From NCBI GenBank assembly GCA_035457725.1, contig DATIBC010000096.1, positions 1 to 64,000 of the forward strand: a DNA stretch of 64,000 bases. The letters are read 5' to 3'. Below, one piece after another: positions 9,543-18,227 of the stretch (positions are counted from its first letter, which is position 1; each line of letters starts with the position of its first letter). The notes beneath the pieces are model-generated. The model searched no databases, was not told the DNA's origin, and saw nothing but the letters and a program-made list of their open reading frames with translations. Both the position numbers and the translations under genes were made by a program. The DNA comes from DATFES01 sp035457725 (GTDB taxonomy: Bacteria; Pseudomonadota; Alphaproteobacteria; CACIAM-22H2).

Positions 9543-10019
9543 ATGCGGCATCCGATTCAAGATCCCGGACCTATCGTGAACGCACAGGAACCGCTTTCTC
9601 CTGACGCCCGCGCGCTGTCGCGGGGACTCGCCCGGGCGCTCGACCGCCAAGGCTGGCGCAGCCTGATCGAGTTTCCGCTCGCCTCCGGCCGTCGCGCCGA
9701 TCTCATCGCCGTCGACGAAGGCGGGCGGTTTCTGATCGTCGAGATCAAGACCTCGGCAGCCGACTATCGTGCCGACCGCAAATGGCGCGACTATCTCGAT
9801 TATTGCGACTGGTTCGCTTTCGCGGTCCCCGAGGGCTTTCCGGTCGGCCTGCTGCCGCCCGAGGTGGGCCTGATCATGGCCGACGCCTATGACGCGGTCA
9901 GCCACCGTCCGGCGATGGCCGCGCCGGCGCTGGCGCCGCAGCGGCGGCGTCAGCTCCTCATCCGCTTCGCCCGTGCCAGCGCCGATCGGCTGCGGCGCAC
10001 GCTCGATCCGGAGGTGTGA
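9543..10019 (+). CDS. mmcB: MmcB family DNA repair protein (PD-(D/E)XK nuclease)
   Basis: A 158-aa protein matching the MmcB/DUF1052 family. The nuclease core is visible in SGRRADLIAVDEGGRFLIVEIKTS, which has the Asp and the E-x-K triad residues expected of a PD-(D/E)XK fold, followed by DYRADRKWRDYLDYCDWFAFAVP and LLPPEVGLIMADAY. In Caulobacter, MmcB is an SOS-induced protein linked to mitomycin C tolerance. I see no clear alphaproteobacterial LexA box (GTTC-N7-GTTC) just upstream, so SOS control here is not supported by sequence. A GTG at 9576 is an alternative start. Confidence 0.75.
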   Translation: MRHPIQDPGPIVNAQEPLSPDARALSRGLARALDRQGWRSLIEFPLASGRRADLIAVDEGGRFLIVEIKTSAADYRADRKWRDYLDYCDWFAFAVPEGFPVGLLPPEVGLIMADAYDAVSHRPAMAAPALAPQRRRQLLIRFARASADRLRRTLDPEV

Positions 10020-10157
10020 GAATTTTACCGGCCGCCCTGTTCGATTGCTGTGCGCGAGCCCGCACCGCGCCAGTGGGCCGCACCCTTTGTTTTGCTCGCG
10101 ACGGTGCAAGTGCGGATATCGCTTTGCCGCCGCCACTCGTAGCCCTACGCTATTCCG

Positions 10158-10814
10158 ATGCCGCGCATCCGCCAATTGCTGCATCCGGTCGATCCCTATC
10201 GCGACTTCGATCACGAGGTGTCGGCGCTCGATTTGCAGGGCTGGAGCTCGAATCATCCAATCTTCGCTCAGGTCATCGCCAAAACACGCCCCACGTTGAT
10301 CATCGAAGTTGGCACTTGGAAGGGAGCGAGCGCGATACACATGGCCCGCACCGCCAAAGACGAGGGCCTGCGCGATTTCGAAATCGTCTGCATCGACACA
10401 TGGCTGGGGTCGTCTGAACATTGGCTGAAGCGCGACGACCCAAATTTCTTTGCTTCTCTCCGATTGGAGCACGGTCATCCCTCGCTGTATCGCCAATTTC
10501 TCGCCAACGTCATCAAGTCAGGACATGCCGACGTGATCACGCCGCTGCCGCTGGCGTCGGGTGCTGCGTTCGAAGTGCTGCACGCACATCGCGTGCAGGC
10601 TGACCTGATCTATCTCGACGCCGGCCACGGTTACGCTGATGTCCGTGACGATATCGGTCGCTATTGGCGGCTGCTTCGCCCAGGTGGAATCATGATGGGC
10701 GACGATTATGTGGCGGCATGGCCTGGCGTAATTCGGGCGGTCGCCGAGTTCTCCGAGCGCATCGACCAGCCGATTCGTGCGTCCGGGCCGAAATGGCTGT
10801 TTCAGAAACGATAG
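10158..10814 (+). CDS. class I SAM-dependent methyltransferase (Methyltransf_24 type)
   Basis: A 218-aa protein with a Rossmann methyltransferase core: IIEVGTWKGASAIHMA (motif I, SAM binding), FEIVCIDTWLGS, ADLIYLDAGHGYADVRDDI with the acidic strand, then LLRPGGIMMGDDY. The DAGH and MGDDY elements fit the Methyltransf_24 group often found in sugar, antibiotic or polysaccharide methylation. It sits at the edge of the polysaccharide locus and points toward it, so a glycan substrate is plausible but not shown. The 138-bp gap upstream (10020-10157) has no recognisable signal. Confidence 0.7.
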   Translation: MPRIRQLLHPVDPYRDFDHEVSALDLQGWSSNHPIFAQVIAKTRPTLIIEVGTWKGASAIHMARTAKDEGLRDFEIVCIDTWLGSSEHWLKRDDPNFFASLRLEHGHPSLYRQFLANVIKSGHADVITPLPLASGAAFEVLHAHRVQADLIYLDAGHGYADVRDDIGRYWRLLRPGGIMMGDDYVAAWPGVIRAVAEFSERIDQPIRASGPKWLFQKR

Positions 10815-10845
10815 GACAGAAACGCCGCCGGGCTGAGTCGCCAAA

Positions 10846-11841
10846 CTAATTCGAGCTGTCGATGCCATCGGTCCCGGCGCCGCAAACGAGCGCGCAGACG
10901 CGCTCGCCCGCGCGCGGGCGGTAGGCGCCGGTGGCTAGCGAGGCGATCGCCGCCGCCGCGCTCAGCTCGACGGCGAGCCCGAGCTCGAACCACAGCCACC
11001 GCGCCGCCTGGCGCATTTGATCGTCGCTCACCAAGACGATCGCGTCGACCAGTCTCGAAATGATGTCGAGATTGATCGACGCGCTTTGCCGCGGCGCCAG
11101 CGTTCCCGCCTCGGTCTTGATCTCGGGCAGCTCGACGAGCGTTCCGGTGCGCACGCTTTCATACAGCGTCGGCGCGCCGACCGGCTCGACGCCGATGACG
11201 CGAATAGCCGGCTTCAGTGCCTTGGCGGCGATCGCGATTCCAGCGATCAACCCGCCGCCGCCGATGGCGACGACCAGCGTATCGACCGCCGGATCGTCGG
11301 CCAGGATCTCCAGTCCGATCGTCCCTTGCCCAGCCATCACCCGCGCATCGGCGAAGGGATGGATGTAGGCGAGTTTACGAGCCTCGGCGAAGGCGAGCGC
11401 CGCGCGATTGGCGTCGTCCCATACCGCGCCTTCGACACGGACTTCGGCGCCCCATTCGCGGAGTTTTTCGATCTTGCTCCTGGGCGCGCTCGTCGGCAGG
11501 AAAATCGTCGCCGGAACCCGCCCGACATGGCCGGCGTAGGCGACGCCGAGACCGTGATTGCCGCCCGATGCGGTGACGATGCCCCGCGCCATGCTGTCCG
11601 GCGAAAGCGAGCGAAGCGTGTTGATGGCGCCGCGCGGTTTGAATGATCCCGTCACTTGCAGCGATTCGAGCTTCAAGATCAGCGGTCCGGCGTAGCCCGG
11701 CGGAGTCTTCACCGGCGGAGCGGCGATCATCGGCGTGCGGCGGACGAAGCCCTCGATGCGCGTCGCCGCGGCGCGAACGCTGGCCAAATCGATTGCATCG
11801 GACCGGGTAGCCGCGGCGGTCTTGGCCATCGGCGCGCTCAT
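10846..11841 (-). CDS. PLP-dependent serine/threonine dehydratase family protein
   Basis: A 331-aa fold-type II PLP enzyme. The Schiff-base lysine is Lys68 in TGSFKPRGA, the substrate loop is TASGGNHGLGVAYA, and the phosphate-binding Gly run is AIGGGGLIAGIA. There is no C-terminal ACT domain, so it resembles catabolic threonine/serine ammonia-lyases or serine racemase-like enzymes rather than the biosynthetic IlvA. The start is set by ATGA overlap with the end of hldE (11838-11841), so it is translationally coupled to heptose synthesis genes, an odd neighbour. A role in making an amino-acid substituent of the glycan is speculation; simple operon hitch-hiking is as likely. Confidence 0.8.
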   Translation of the reverse strand: MSAPMAKTAAATRSDAIDLASVRAAATRIEGFVRRTPMIAAPPVKTPPGYAGPLILKLESLQVTGSFKPRGAINTLRSLSPDSMARGIVTASGGNHGLGVAYAGHVGRVPATIFLPTSAPRSKIEKLREWGAEVRVEGAVWDDANRAALAFAEARKLAYIHPFADARVMAGQGTIGLEILADDPAVDTLVVAIGGGGLIAGIAIAAKALKPAIRVIGVEPVGAPTLYESVRTGTLVELPEIKTEAGTLAPRQSASINLDIISRLVDAIVLVSDDQMRQAARWLWFELGLAVELSAAAAIASLATGAYRPRAGERVCALVCGAGTDGIDSSN

Positions 11842-13310
11842 CGCGCGATACGCCGGATCGTGGCGCTGGTGCTGTGGCCGGGCGCCAATTCGGCGAGCAA
11901 GACGCGGCCGCCCCAGCTTCGCACCAACTCGGCGCCGACCACCTTGTCGAGCGTATAGTCGGCGCCCTTGACGAGGACATCCGGCCGCAACGCCTCGATC
12001 ATCTTGAGCGGCGTGTCCTCGTCGAAGACGACCACCAGATCGACCGTCGACAGCGAACCGAGGACCGCGGCGCGGGCCGCCTCGGTCTGCACCGGTCGAT
12101 CTTCGCCCTTGAGACGGCGGGTCGAGGCATCGCTGTTGAGGCCGACGACGAGCCGGTCGCACGCGGCGCGGGCCTTGGCCATCAGCGCGACGTGGCCGGG
12201 ATGGAGCAAGTCGAAGCAACCGTTGGTGAAGCCGATCTTAAGGCCTTGCTGGCGCCATAACGCGATGTGGTCGACCGCCTGCTGCAAAAGAACCAGCTTG
12301 TCTTCGCCCGAGGCGAGGTCTTCGCGGTGGAGGGCCCGGACCAGATCCTCGGCATAGGCGACGGCGGTGCCGACCTTGCCGACCACCACGCCGGCGGCGA
12401 CATTGGCGAAGCGGGCGGCGTCGAGCAGCCGAAGGCCGGCGCCCACGCCCGCGGCGAGCGCCGCCACCACCGTATCGCCGGCGCCCGACACATCGTACAC
12501 CTCGCGCGCGGCCGCCGGCAGGTGATGCGCATCGCCCTCGCTGGTGATCAGGCTCATGCCTTCCGACCCCCGCGTGCACAAGACGGCGTCGGCGTTGCAT
12601 AGCTTGAGGACCTTGCGCGCCGCCCGCTCGATCTCGGCCGAGGTCTCGGTTGGCATCTGCGCTGCTTCGCCGAGCTCGCGGCGATTGGGCGTCAGCACGC
12701 CGGCGCCGCGATAGCGCGCGTAATCGACGCCCTTGGGATCGACGATCACCGGCTTTCGCGCCGAGCGGGCGGCGGCGATCATCGTCTGGGCGCCCTTGGG
12801 CGAAAACACGCCCTTGCCATAGTCCGACAGCGCCAGCACGGCGCAATCGGCGATCGCCGATGCGACGACGCGCGCGATGTCGCCGTCGATCGCCTCGCCG
12901 ACCATCTGCACGGTTTCGAGATCGGCGCGCAGGAGCTGCTGGTTGCCGGCGACGAAACGGCTCTTGATCGTCGTCCGTCGCCGGCTTTCGACCAGGATGT
13001 GCGGCTCGACCGACGCCAACTGGCCGACCAGCCCGGCGATCTCGCGCCCAGCCGGATCGTTGCCGACGACCGACACGAACTCGGCTGCGGCGCCCAATCC
13101 GACGAGGTTGCGCAACACGTTCCCGGCGCCGCCCAGCATTGTCGCTTCGCGTTCGATGCGCAGCACCGGGATGGGCGCCTCGGGCGAGATCCGGTCGACA
13201 TGCCCGTAGACGAAGCGATCGAGCATGACGTCGCCCACGCACAGCACGCGCACGGCCTTGAGGCGGCCGACGGCGGCGGCGAGTTCAGCATTGTTGAGCA
13301 TAGCGTGCAC
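11838..13310 (-). CDS. hldE: bifunctional heptose-7-phosphate kinase / heptose-1-phosphate adenylyltransferase
   Basis: The 490-aa length is normal for bifunctional HldE (RfaE). Residues about 1-320 are a PfkB-type kinase (GDVMLDRFVYGHVDRISPEAPIPVL; catalytic VSGAGDTVVAALA). Residues about 345-490 are a nucleotidyltransferase with the G-x-FD-x-x-H-x-GH signature FTNGCFDLLHPGHVALM and RLKGEDRPVQ. It makes ADP-D-glycero-beta-D-manno-heptose from the GmhA product; the intermediate phosphatase GmhB and the epimerase HldD are not in this window. GTG at 13310 has GAGG about 9 nt upstream; ATG at 13301 is the alternative. It lies 16 nt after gmhA and overlaps the dehydratase gene by 4 bp. Confidence 0.92.
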   Translation of the reverse strand: MHAMLNNAELAAAVGRLKAVRVLCVGDVMLDRFVYGHVDRISPEAPIPVLRIEREATMLGGAGNVLRNLVGLGAAAEFVSVVGNDPAGREIAGLVGQLASVEPHILVESRRRTTIKSRFVAGNQQLLRADLETVQMVGEAIDGDIARVVASAIADCAVLALSDYGKGVFSPKGAQTMIAAARSARKPVIVDPKGVDYARYRGAGVLTPNRRELGEAAQMPTETSAEIERAARKVLKLCNADAVLCTRGSEGMSLITSEGDAHHLPAAAREVYDVSGAGDTVVAALAAGVGAGLRLLDAARFANVAAGVVVGKVGTAVAYAEDLVRALHREDLASGEDKLVLLQQAVDHIALWRQQGLKIGFTNGCFDLLHPGHVALMAKARAACDRLVVGLNSDASTRRLKGEDRPVQTEAARAAVLGSLSTVDLVVVFDEDTPLKMIEALRPDVLVKGADYTLDKVVGAELVRSWGGRVLLAELAPGHSTSATIRRIAR

Positions 13311-13326
13311 TATCGCGCACCTCGGC

Positions 13327-13341
13327 TTAAGCGGGCGTTAA
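13327..13341 (-). promoter_or_regulatory. CtrA-like TTAA-N7-TTAA match between gmhA and hldE
   Basis: On the minus strand TTAACGCCCGCTTAA covers the last codons and stop of gmhA, 17 bp before the hldE start. It fits the CtrA pattern, but part is coding and the position is inside an operon, so it may be coincidence. Confidence 0.2.
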
Positions 13342-13920
13342 TCCAAGCTCGCGCTCGATCGCCAGACACAGCATCTGGCCGAGCGTGATGTGCATCTCCT
13401 GGACACGGGCGGTAACCTGCGATGGGACGACCAGGCATGGATCGGCCAGCGTGCGCACCGCGCCGCCATCGCCGCCGGCGAGCGCCGCTGCACCGAGGCC
13501 CATGTCGCGTGCCGTCTCCAGCCCACGCACGATATTCGTCGACCGTCCGGAGGTGGTGATGGCGATGGCGAGATCGCCCGGTCGACCCAGCGCCTCGATC
13601 TGGCGGGCAAAAATCCGCTCGAATCCAAGATCGTTGCCGATCGCGGTCAGCGCCGAGCTGTCGGTGGTGAGTGCAATCGCGGCCAACGCCTTGCGATCGG
13701 CGGCGTAGCGCGCGACCAGTTCCGTCGCCAGGTGTTGCGCGTCGCCGGCGCTGCCGCCGTTGCCGAAAAAGAGCAGCTTTCCGCCGCCGGCGAGTGCTGC
13801 GACCGACGCGCCGACTAGGCGCACGAACTCGGCGCACAGTGCGTCGCGCGTCGCGGCGAGCACGGCTTCATGCTCGTCGAGTTCGCGCTTCCAGAAACGA
13901 TCGAGGTCGATGCGCGTCAC
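13327..13920 (-). CDS. gmhA: D-sedoheptulose 7-phosphate isomerase
   Basis: A 197-aa SIS-domain protein, the usual length for GmhA. It has KLLFFGNGGSAGDAQHLATELV (phosphosugar binding), ALTTDSSALTAIGNDLGFERIFARQIEAL, the SIS motif ITTSGRSTNIVRGLETA and the C-terminal QEMHITLGQMLC helix carrying the metal-binding Glu/His. It converts sedoheptulose 7-phosphate to D-glycero-D-manno-heptose 7-phosphate, the substrate of the HldE kinase encoded 16 nt downstream. The start codon is GTG, 17 nt after the upstream glycosyltransferase gene. The heptose probably goes to LPS core or the local polysaccharide. Confidence 0.92.
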   Translation of the reverse strand: MTRIDLDRFWKRELDEHEAVLAATRDALCAEFVRLVGASVAALAGGGKLLFFGNGGSAGDAQHLATELVARYAADRKALAAIALTTDSSALTAIGNDLGFERIFARQIEALGRPGDLAIAITTSGRSTNIVRGLETARDMGLGAAALAGGDGGAVRTLADPCLVVPSQVTARVQEMHITLGQMLCLAIERELGLTPA

Positions 13921-13937
13921 TTGTGCTCAAGCCACAT

Positions 13938-15149
13938 TCAGTGCCGATGCGCGTGGCCGCGCGCCTCGGCGGCGCGCAGAATCGACTCGAAGCGCGCCGC
14001 GACGGCGTCAATATCGAAGGTCCGCCGGGCGTAGTCCAGCGCGTTGTTGCTGAGTTCGGCTCGAAGCGCGGGATCGCCGACTAGACGCTCGCCAGCGGCA
14101 AGCAGAGCCGCGGTGTCTCCAGGCGGAACGACGAGCCCGGCGCGATTGCGGGCGATGATCCGGCCGGCCAGATTTTCCGGCGGTATCGCGGCGAGGATCG
14201 GCCTACCGGCGCACAGATAGGTCAGGACCTTCGAAGGCACCGAAAAGACCCCGGCATCGGGTTCAAGCACCGCCAACAGCACGTCGCCCGAGGCGAGGAC
14301 CTCGGCCAAGCGATCGTAGGGTTGGAACGGCAGGACGAGCAGGCCGCCGATCGCATGCGCCCGGGCGGTGAGCCAGTCGGCGCCCGGGCCTTCCGAGACG
14401 ACGACGACGCGAATGTCGGGCCGGTGGGCGAAATGTCGCGCCAGCTCGAGCAATCGGCCCGGATCATGCTTGAGGCCAAGCGTTCCGGAATAGAGAAACA
14501 CCGTCTTGCCGATCAGTCCGTGCTCGGCGGCCCATCGGTTGTCGCGCGGCGTCGGCGGCAATTCCTCGCGTGCCGCCCAGTTCTCGATCACGCTGACGTT
14601 CGCGAGCGCCACGCCCCAACGCTGTAGAACCGGCAGAAAATCGTCGGTGATCACCACCGTATGATCGGCGAGGCGAACCAGCCGACGCTCGAGCGCGCGG
14701 TACCGCCAACCCACCAGGTGCCCCAGGCCCGGCGCCCGCGCGCGCAATATTCGGCCGATCGCCTCGCTGTAAATGTCCTGCATCCAGAACACAAAGCCGA
14801 CGCCGAGTCGCCGCGCGGCGGCGAACGAAGCGGCTTGAACGTCGAGCGGGGCGTTGGCCGACAGGACGACGCTCGGCCGGTAGCGCGCGAGCTCGTCAGC
14901 TACCATGCGGCCGATGCGGCGCTCCTGCGCCAAACGTCGAATATAGCTGTACTTGGCGAACGGTGCGTCCAATGTCAGGCCGCGCATGGCAAGTCCCGGC
15001 GGATCGCCGGCGCGAACCGCCAGCGGTCCCTTCGGCGCCTGGAAGCCGGTCGAATAGACGTGGAGGACGTCGTGTCCTCTGGCGGCTAATGCGCGCGAAA
15101 GCTGCACCGGAAACGCGTGGCCGGGGTAATCGAGATGGAATACGCGCAT
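13938..15149 (-). CDS. family 4 glycosyltransferase (WbuB-like)
   Basis: A 403-aa GT-B enzyme. The N-terminal acceptor domain starts MRVFHLDYPGHAFPVQLSRALAARGHDVLHVYS. The C-terminal donor domain has VFLYSGTLGLKHDPGRLLELA and DVLLAVLEPDAGVFSVPSKVLTYLCAGRPILAAIP, where the E-x7-E-like loop is replaced by the EPDAGVFSVPSK variant seen in WbuB/L-fucosamine transferase-like GT4 enzymes. The start is 5 nt after the upstream methyltransferase stop. Donor sugar cannot be told from sequence. It belongs to the minus-strand glycan operon. Confidence 0.82.
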   Translation of the reverse strand: MRVFHLDYPGHAFPVQLSRALAARGHDVLHVYSTGFQAPKGPLAVRAGDPPGLAMRGLTLDAPFAKYSYIRRLAQERRIGRMVADELARYRPSVVLSANAPLDVQAASFAAARRLGVGFVFWMQDIYSEAIGRILRARAPGLGHLVGWRYRALERRLVRLADHTVVITDDFLPVLQRWGVALANVSVIENWAAREELPPTPRDNRWAAEHGLIGKTVFLYSGTLGLKHDPGRLLELARHFAHRPDIRVVVVSEGPGADWLTARAHAIGGLLVLPFQPYDRLAEVLASGDVLLAVLEPDAGVFSVPSKVLTYLCAGRPILAAIPPENLAGRIIARNRAGLVVPPGDTAALLAAGERLVGDPALRAELSNNALDYARRTFDIDAVAARFESILRAAEARGHAHRH

Positions 15150-15154
15150 CGCGC

Positions 15155-16087
15155 TTAGAGCCGCCGCGCCTTGACGACCAGGCAATCGCCGCGGCGGCGG
15201 CGATTGCCCCACCACAGCAGCGGGAACAGCAATCCGCGCGCCACGGCGGTCAACGCCGCCACCAGAACGGTCGAGCGCAATCGTCGCGCCTGTTCCGGCC
15301 GCCCGGCGAAGGCGAAGGCGATCGCCGACTGCGCCACCCATAACCCTGGAGTGACGTGACGCGCGCTCGCGACCTCGAAGCCTCGCTCGACGAGCAACGC
15401 CGCGAGGCGGCCTTGCGTGAAATGCACGATGTGATAGGGGACGTGCCAATTGATCCAGTGCCGCCCGAAGGCGGCGCGCAACCAGCTCGCGGCGTTGGGC
15501 AGGCTGATCCACGCCTCGCCGCCCGGCGCCAGCAAGCGGTGCACATCGGACAGCATCGCGCCCGGATCGAGCGCGTGCTCGAGCACGTTCGACAGCACGA
15601 CGCGGTCGAACGGCGCGGCTGGACGAAAATCACCGATGTCGACCTCGTGGACGGCGAACCTCCGCGCGCGCGCCTCAGCCGCGGCGACACGATTCAACTC
15701 GAGGCCTTCGGCGGCAAAGCCGTTGGCGCGATAGAGCACGAGTCCGCGACCTTCGTTGCAACCGACGTCGAGCAGCCGTCCCGTGCCGCGCTCGCCGTGA
15801 AACGAAATATCGCCGTCGAGTTTGAGGAAAACCCTGTAGAGCGGCGACATGAGGAACCGCTCGCGCCACCCGGCATATGAGGTCGCCGTGGCGCCGCCGT
15901 CGTTGTAGTAGGTCTCGTATAGGCGCTTGAGCGTTGTCGCATCGGGGCGCGGCAGGGTCTGCTCGAGGCCGCAAGCGCGGCAACGATGGATGTTCCAAGC
16001 GCCCGGCGCGCCAAATCGATTATCGATCAGCCCTGCTTCGACGAGCGACGTTTCGCCGCCGCATAATAAGCACGCTTCGAGCGTCAT
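15155..16087 (-). CDS. SAM-dependent methyltransferase with N-terminal zinc-ribbon-like motif
   Basis: A 310-aa protein. The N-terminus has paired Cys motifs (CLLCGGE and CRACGLEQTLPRPD), a zinc-ribbon-like lead-in common in sugar C- or O-methyltransferases of glycan clusters. The methyltransferase core follows: RLLDVGCNEGRGLVLYRANGF (motif I), VVLSNVLEHALDP, LLAPGGEAWISLPNAASWLR. A hydrophobic, basic C-terminus (LLFPLLWWGNRRRRGD) suggests membrane association. The start is set by a 4-bp ATGA overlap with the GT2 gene (16084-16087). The substrate is probably a nucleotide sugar or the growing glycan. Confidence 0.8.
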   Translation of the reverse strand: MTLEACLLCGGETSLVEAGLIDNRFGAPGAWNIHRCRACGLEQTLPRPDATTLKRLYETYYNDGGATATSYAGWRERFLMSPLYRVFLKLDGDISFHGERGTGRLLDVGCNEGRGLVLYRANGFAAEGLELNRVAAAEARARRFAVHEVDIGDFRPAAPFDRVVLSNVLEHALDPGAMLSDVHRLLAPGGEAWISLPNAASWLRAAFGRHWINWHVPYHIVHFTQGRLAALLVERGFEVASARHVTPGLWVAQSAIAFAFAGRPEQARRLRSTVLVAALTAVARGLLFPLLWWGNRRRRGDCLVVKARRL

Positions 16088-16941
16088 CGCCCGTCCTTCG
16101 CCATCGCCTTGCGGCGCTCGTGGAGCTTGGCGTCGATCAGGAAGCGGAACCAGAAAGTCTGCAGAACATAGAAGATAAGGCCTTCTCTTCCGTCGAGGAA
16201 CCCGCGCTTCCAGATATAGCGGTAGAGGAACAGAAGAAATGCGCGCAGGAACATCGGCCGTCGATAGTACCACTCGCGTTGCGCACGCTTTTCCGCCACC
16301 GGATCGCCGCCGCGTCCGCCCTGGATCACGTCGCCGCCGCTTGGGCTCAGGATCTCGTCCACCTCCGCGTCGGCCCAGCGATTGTGCCGGGCGGTCCATT
16401 CGCCGAGCGGCAGGCGAATATCGTCGATCATTGGCGCGGCGAGCTTGGCGCTCGCGCCGTCGATGTAGAAATGCTGGTCGTATCGGCGGCTCTCGCAGCG
16501 GCCGCGGCCGCCGCGAAACAGGCGGAGATGATAGATCGGATACATGCCGCCGTGACGCAGCGGGCGTTGATGGAAGTGGACCAGCCGCGGAATGTAGTAC
16601 CCGGCGATTTCACCCGGCGGTCCGGCGGCGAACAAACCGCGCAGCTCGGTCGCCAACTCCGGCGATATCCTCTCGTCGGCGTCGAGATGGAGCTGCCAGG
16701 CATGCTTGAGTGCGAGCGTATCGATCGCCCAATTGCGCTGCGCGCCGTAATTCTCGAACGGGTGCTGAACGATGCGTGCGCCATGAGCGCGCGCGATGTC
16801 GAGCGTGCGATCGGTCGAATAGGAATCGACGACATGGACGTCGTCGCTGATCGCCGCGGCGCTGGCCAGCGTCGCGCCGATCGTCGTCTCGGCGTTGAAC
16901 GTCAGGACGATGATCGAGATGGGGAGTAGCGTTTCGGTCAT
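16084..16941 (-). CDS. family 2 glycosyltransferase
   Basis: A 285-aa GT-A enzyme of the WaaE/KdtX-like GT2 group. It starts ISIIVLTFNAETTIGATLASAA and carries VVDSYSTDRTLDIARAHGARIVQHPFENYGAQRNWAID, then the DxD metal site in LHLDADERISPEL. The C-terminal third is basic and aromatic (EWYYRRPMFLRAFLLFLYRYIWKRGFLDG), a membrane-associating tail typical of LPS core GT2 enzymes. It overlaps the next gene downstream (16084-16087) and the gene upstream (16938-16941) by ATGA, so all are in one operon. Heptose-rich LPS core is a reasonable acceptor given gmhA and hldE downstream. Confidence 0.85.
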   Translation of the reverse strand: MTETLLPISIIVLTFNAETTIGATLASAAAISDDVHVVDSYSTDRTLDIARAHGARIVQHPFENYGAQRNWAIDTLALKHAWQLHLDADERISPELATELRGLFAAGPPGEIAGYYIPRLVHFHQRPLRHGGMYPIYHLRLFRGGRGRCESRRYDQHFYIDGASAKLAAPMIDDIRLPLGEWTARHNRWADAEVDEILSPSGGDVIQGGRGGDPVAEKRAQREWYYRRPMFLRAFLLFLYRYIWKRGFLDGREGLIFYVLQTFWFRFLIDAKLHERRKAMAKDGR

Positions 16942-18182
16942 ATCGGGCTCGTGCGGGCGAGGCTGCGGTACACGGCCTCGAGCTGACGGGCAATCGTATC
17001 CCATGAAAAACGCGCCGCGACCAAGGCCTTGCCGCGTGCGCCCATCGCCGCCGCCGCAGCCGGCTCGGCCGCCAGACGGCGAAGTTGCTCGGCGACGCTG
17101 GCGACCTCGGTGCGGCCGACCGACCCGGCGCCGGACTGCTCGATGTCGCGCCAAATCGCCACCTGATCGGAAATCGCCACCGGCAGCCCGCAGGCCATCG
17201 CCTCGACGACGGCGATACCGAAATTTTCCGCGTATGAGGGCAGCGCGAAAAGGTAAGCATCGCGAAACGCCGCCAGCTTGCTTCGTCCGGTGAGCACGCC
17301 GGTGAAGGTCACCCGCGAACCGAGACCGCTGGCGACGACGAGCTGCCGGATCGGCCCCTCCATGCCGTCGTCGGGGCCGGCGATGACGAGATGCAGATCG
17401 GCATGCTCGGCTGCCGCCACGCCGAAGGCCGGAACGAGCAAATCGAGGCCCTTCTTGAAATTGAGGCGGCCGAGAAAAAGGACGATTCGTCGCGCACCGA
17501 TTTCGGGATAGCGCCGGCGCAGTTCGCCCGGCGGCGGCAAATCGGCGTATTCGGTAATGTCGAGCCCGTTGGGGACGACAACGCCAGGCGCGCCGCAGGT
17601 ATGCGGCTCCGAGGCGCGCATCTCGTCGTCGCTGGTGAAGTGCAGCGCCGCGGCATTACGCGTCACCCGGTCCTGAAACATCGCTTCGATCAATCGCTTG
17701 CGCCAGCGGTGGCGCGACCAGTGAAAGGGATCGAGCGTTCCGTGCGGCCGCAGCAGGTATGGCACGCCACCGCGACGGCACGCCCGCGCCGCTGCCCAGT
17801 CATGAAACAGGTAGAGCGAATGCAGATGGACGAGGTCGACGCGCGCGATACGTTCGTCGAGCGCGCGGGCCAGCGGCAACGACGCAGCAAGCGCTCGCGG
17901 CGCGTGTTGACGGAAATAACGCACTTCGACGCCGTGCTCGTCGTGCGCAACGTTCAGTTCGCGCCTCTCCTCGGCCAGCAATTCGCGATCGGTGGTGTAG
18001 ATCGCCACTTCGTGCCCGAGTCGCGCCACGGCCCGCGCCATGTCGATGGCGGCCTTTGCGGGCCCGCCAGTGCGCACGGCGAGCGAGGCTATGACGTGCA
18101 GGATTTTGATGAGAGCCTCTGAGGACGCGAGATCCGGGCGATAACGCGCGAGCGTGGCGCCGCATTCTGCCGGGGCAGCCAT
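16938..18182 (-). CDS. family 4 glycosyltransferase
   Basis: A 414-aa GT-B enzyme: an N-terminal domain from IKILHVIASLAVRTGGPAKAAIDMARAVARLGHEVAIYTT, then the GT4 donor domain with IVLFLGRLNFKKGLDLLVPAF and the E-x7-E motif region FALPSYAENFGIAVVEAMACGLPVAIS. The first gene of the minus-strand operon. The usual GT4 start would be near LIKILHV, but no ATG, GTG or TTG exists there, so the ATG at 18182 with a 23-residue extension is used; this extension is the weak point. Only 45 bp separate it from the divergent methyltransferase gene, so promoters for both operons must be packed there or overlap coding sequence. Confidence 0.82.
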   Translation of the reverse strand: MAAPAECGATLARYRPDLASSEALIKILHVIASLAVRTGGPAKAAIDMARAVARLGHEVAIYTTDRELLAEERRELNVAHDEHGVEVRYFRQHAPRALAASLPLARALDERIARVDLVHLHSLYLFHDWAAARACRRGGVPYLLRPHGTLDPFHWSRHRWRKRLIEAMFQDRVTRNAAALHFTSDDEMRASEPHTCGAPGVVVPNGLDITEYADLPPPGELRRRYPEIGARRIVLFLGRLNFKKGLDLLVPAFGVAAAEHADLHLVIAGPDDGMEGPIRQLVVASGLGSRVTFTGVLTGRSKLAAFRDAYLFALPSYAENFGIAVVEAMACGLPVAISDQVAIWRDIEQSGAGSVGRTEVASVAEQLRRLAAEPAAAAAMGARGKALVAARFSWDTIARQLEAVYRSLARTSPI

Positions 18183-18227
18183 CTTGCGGCAAGGCGCCGC
18201 GACGGGCCGCTTGGAGCGGCGCGCGGC

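Noticed and set aside
9441..10496. Long in-frame extension of the class II aldolase on the minus strand (624 aa in total)
   Set aside because: It runs antisense through the MmcB gene and has Arg/Gly/Ala-rich composition without any domain; a good ribosome site marks the real start at 9440.
11842..12219. Upstream extension of the PLP dehydratase frame
   Set aside because: It overlaps the HldE nucleotidyltransferase domain in another frame; the ATGA overlap gives the true start.
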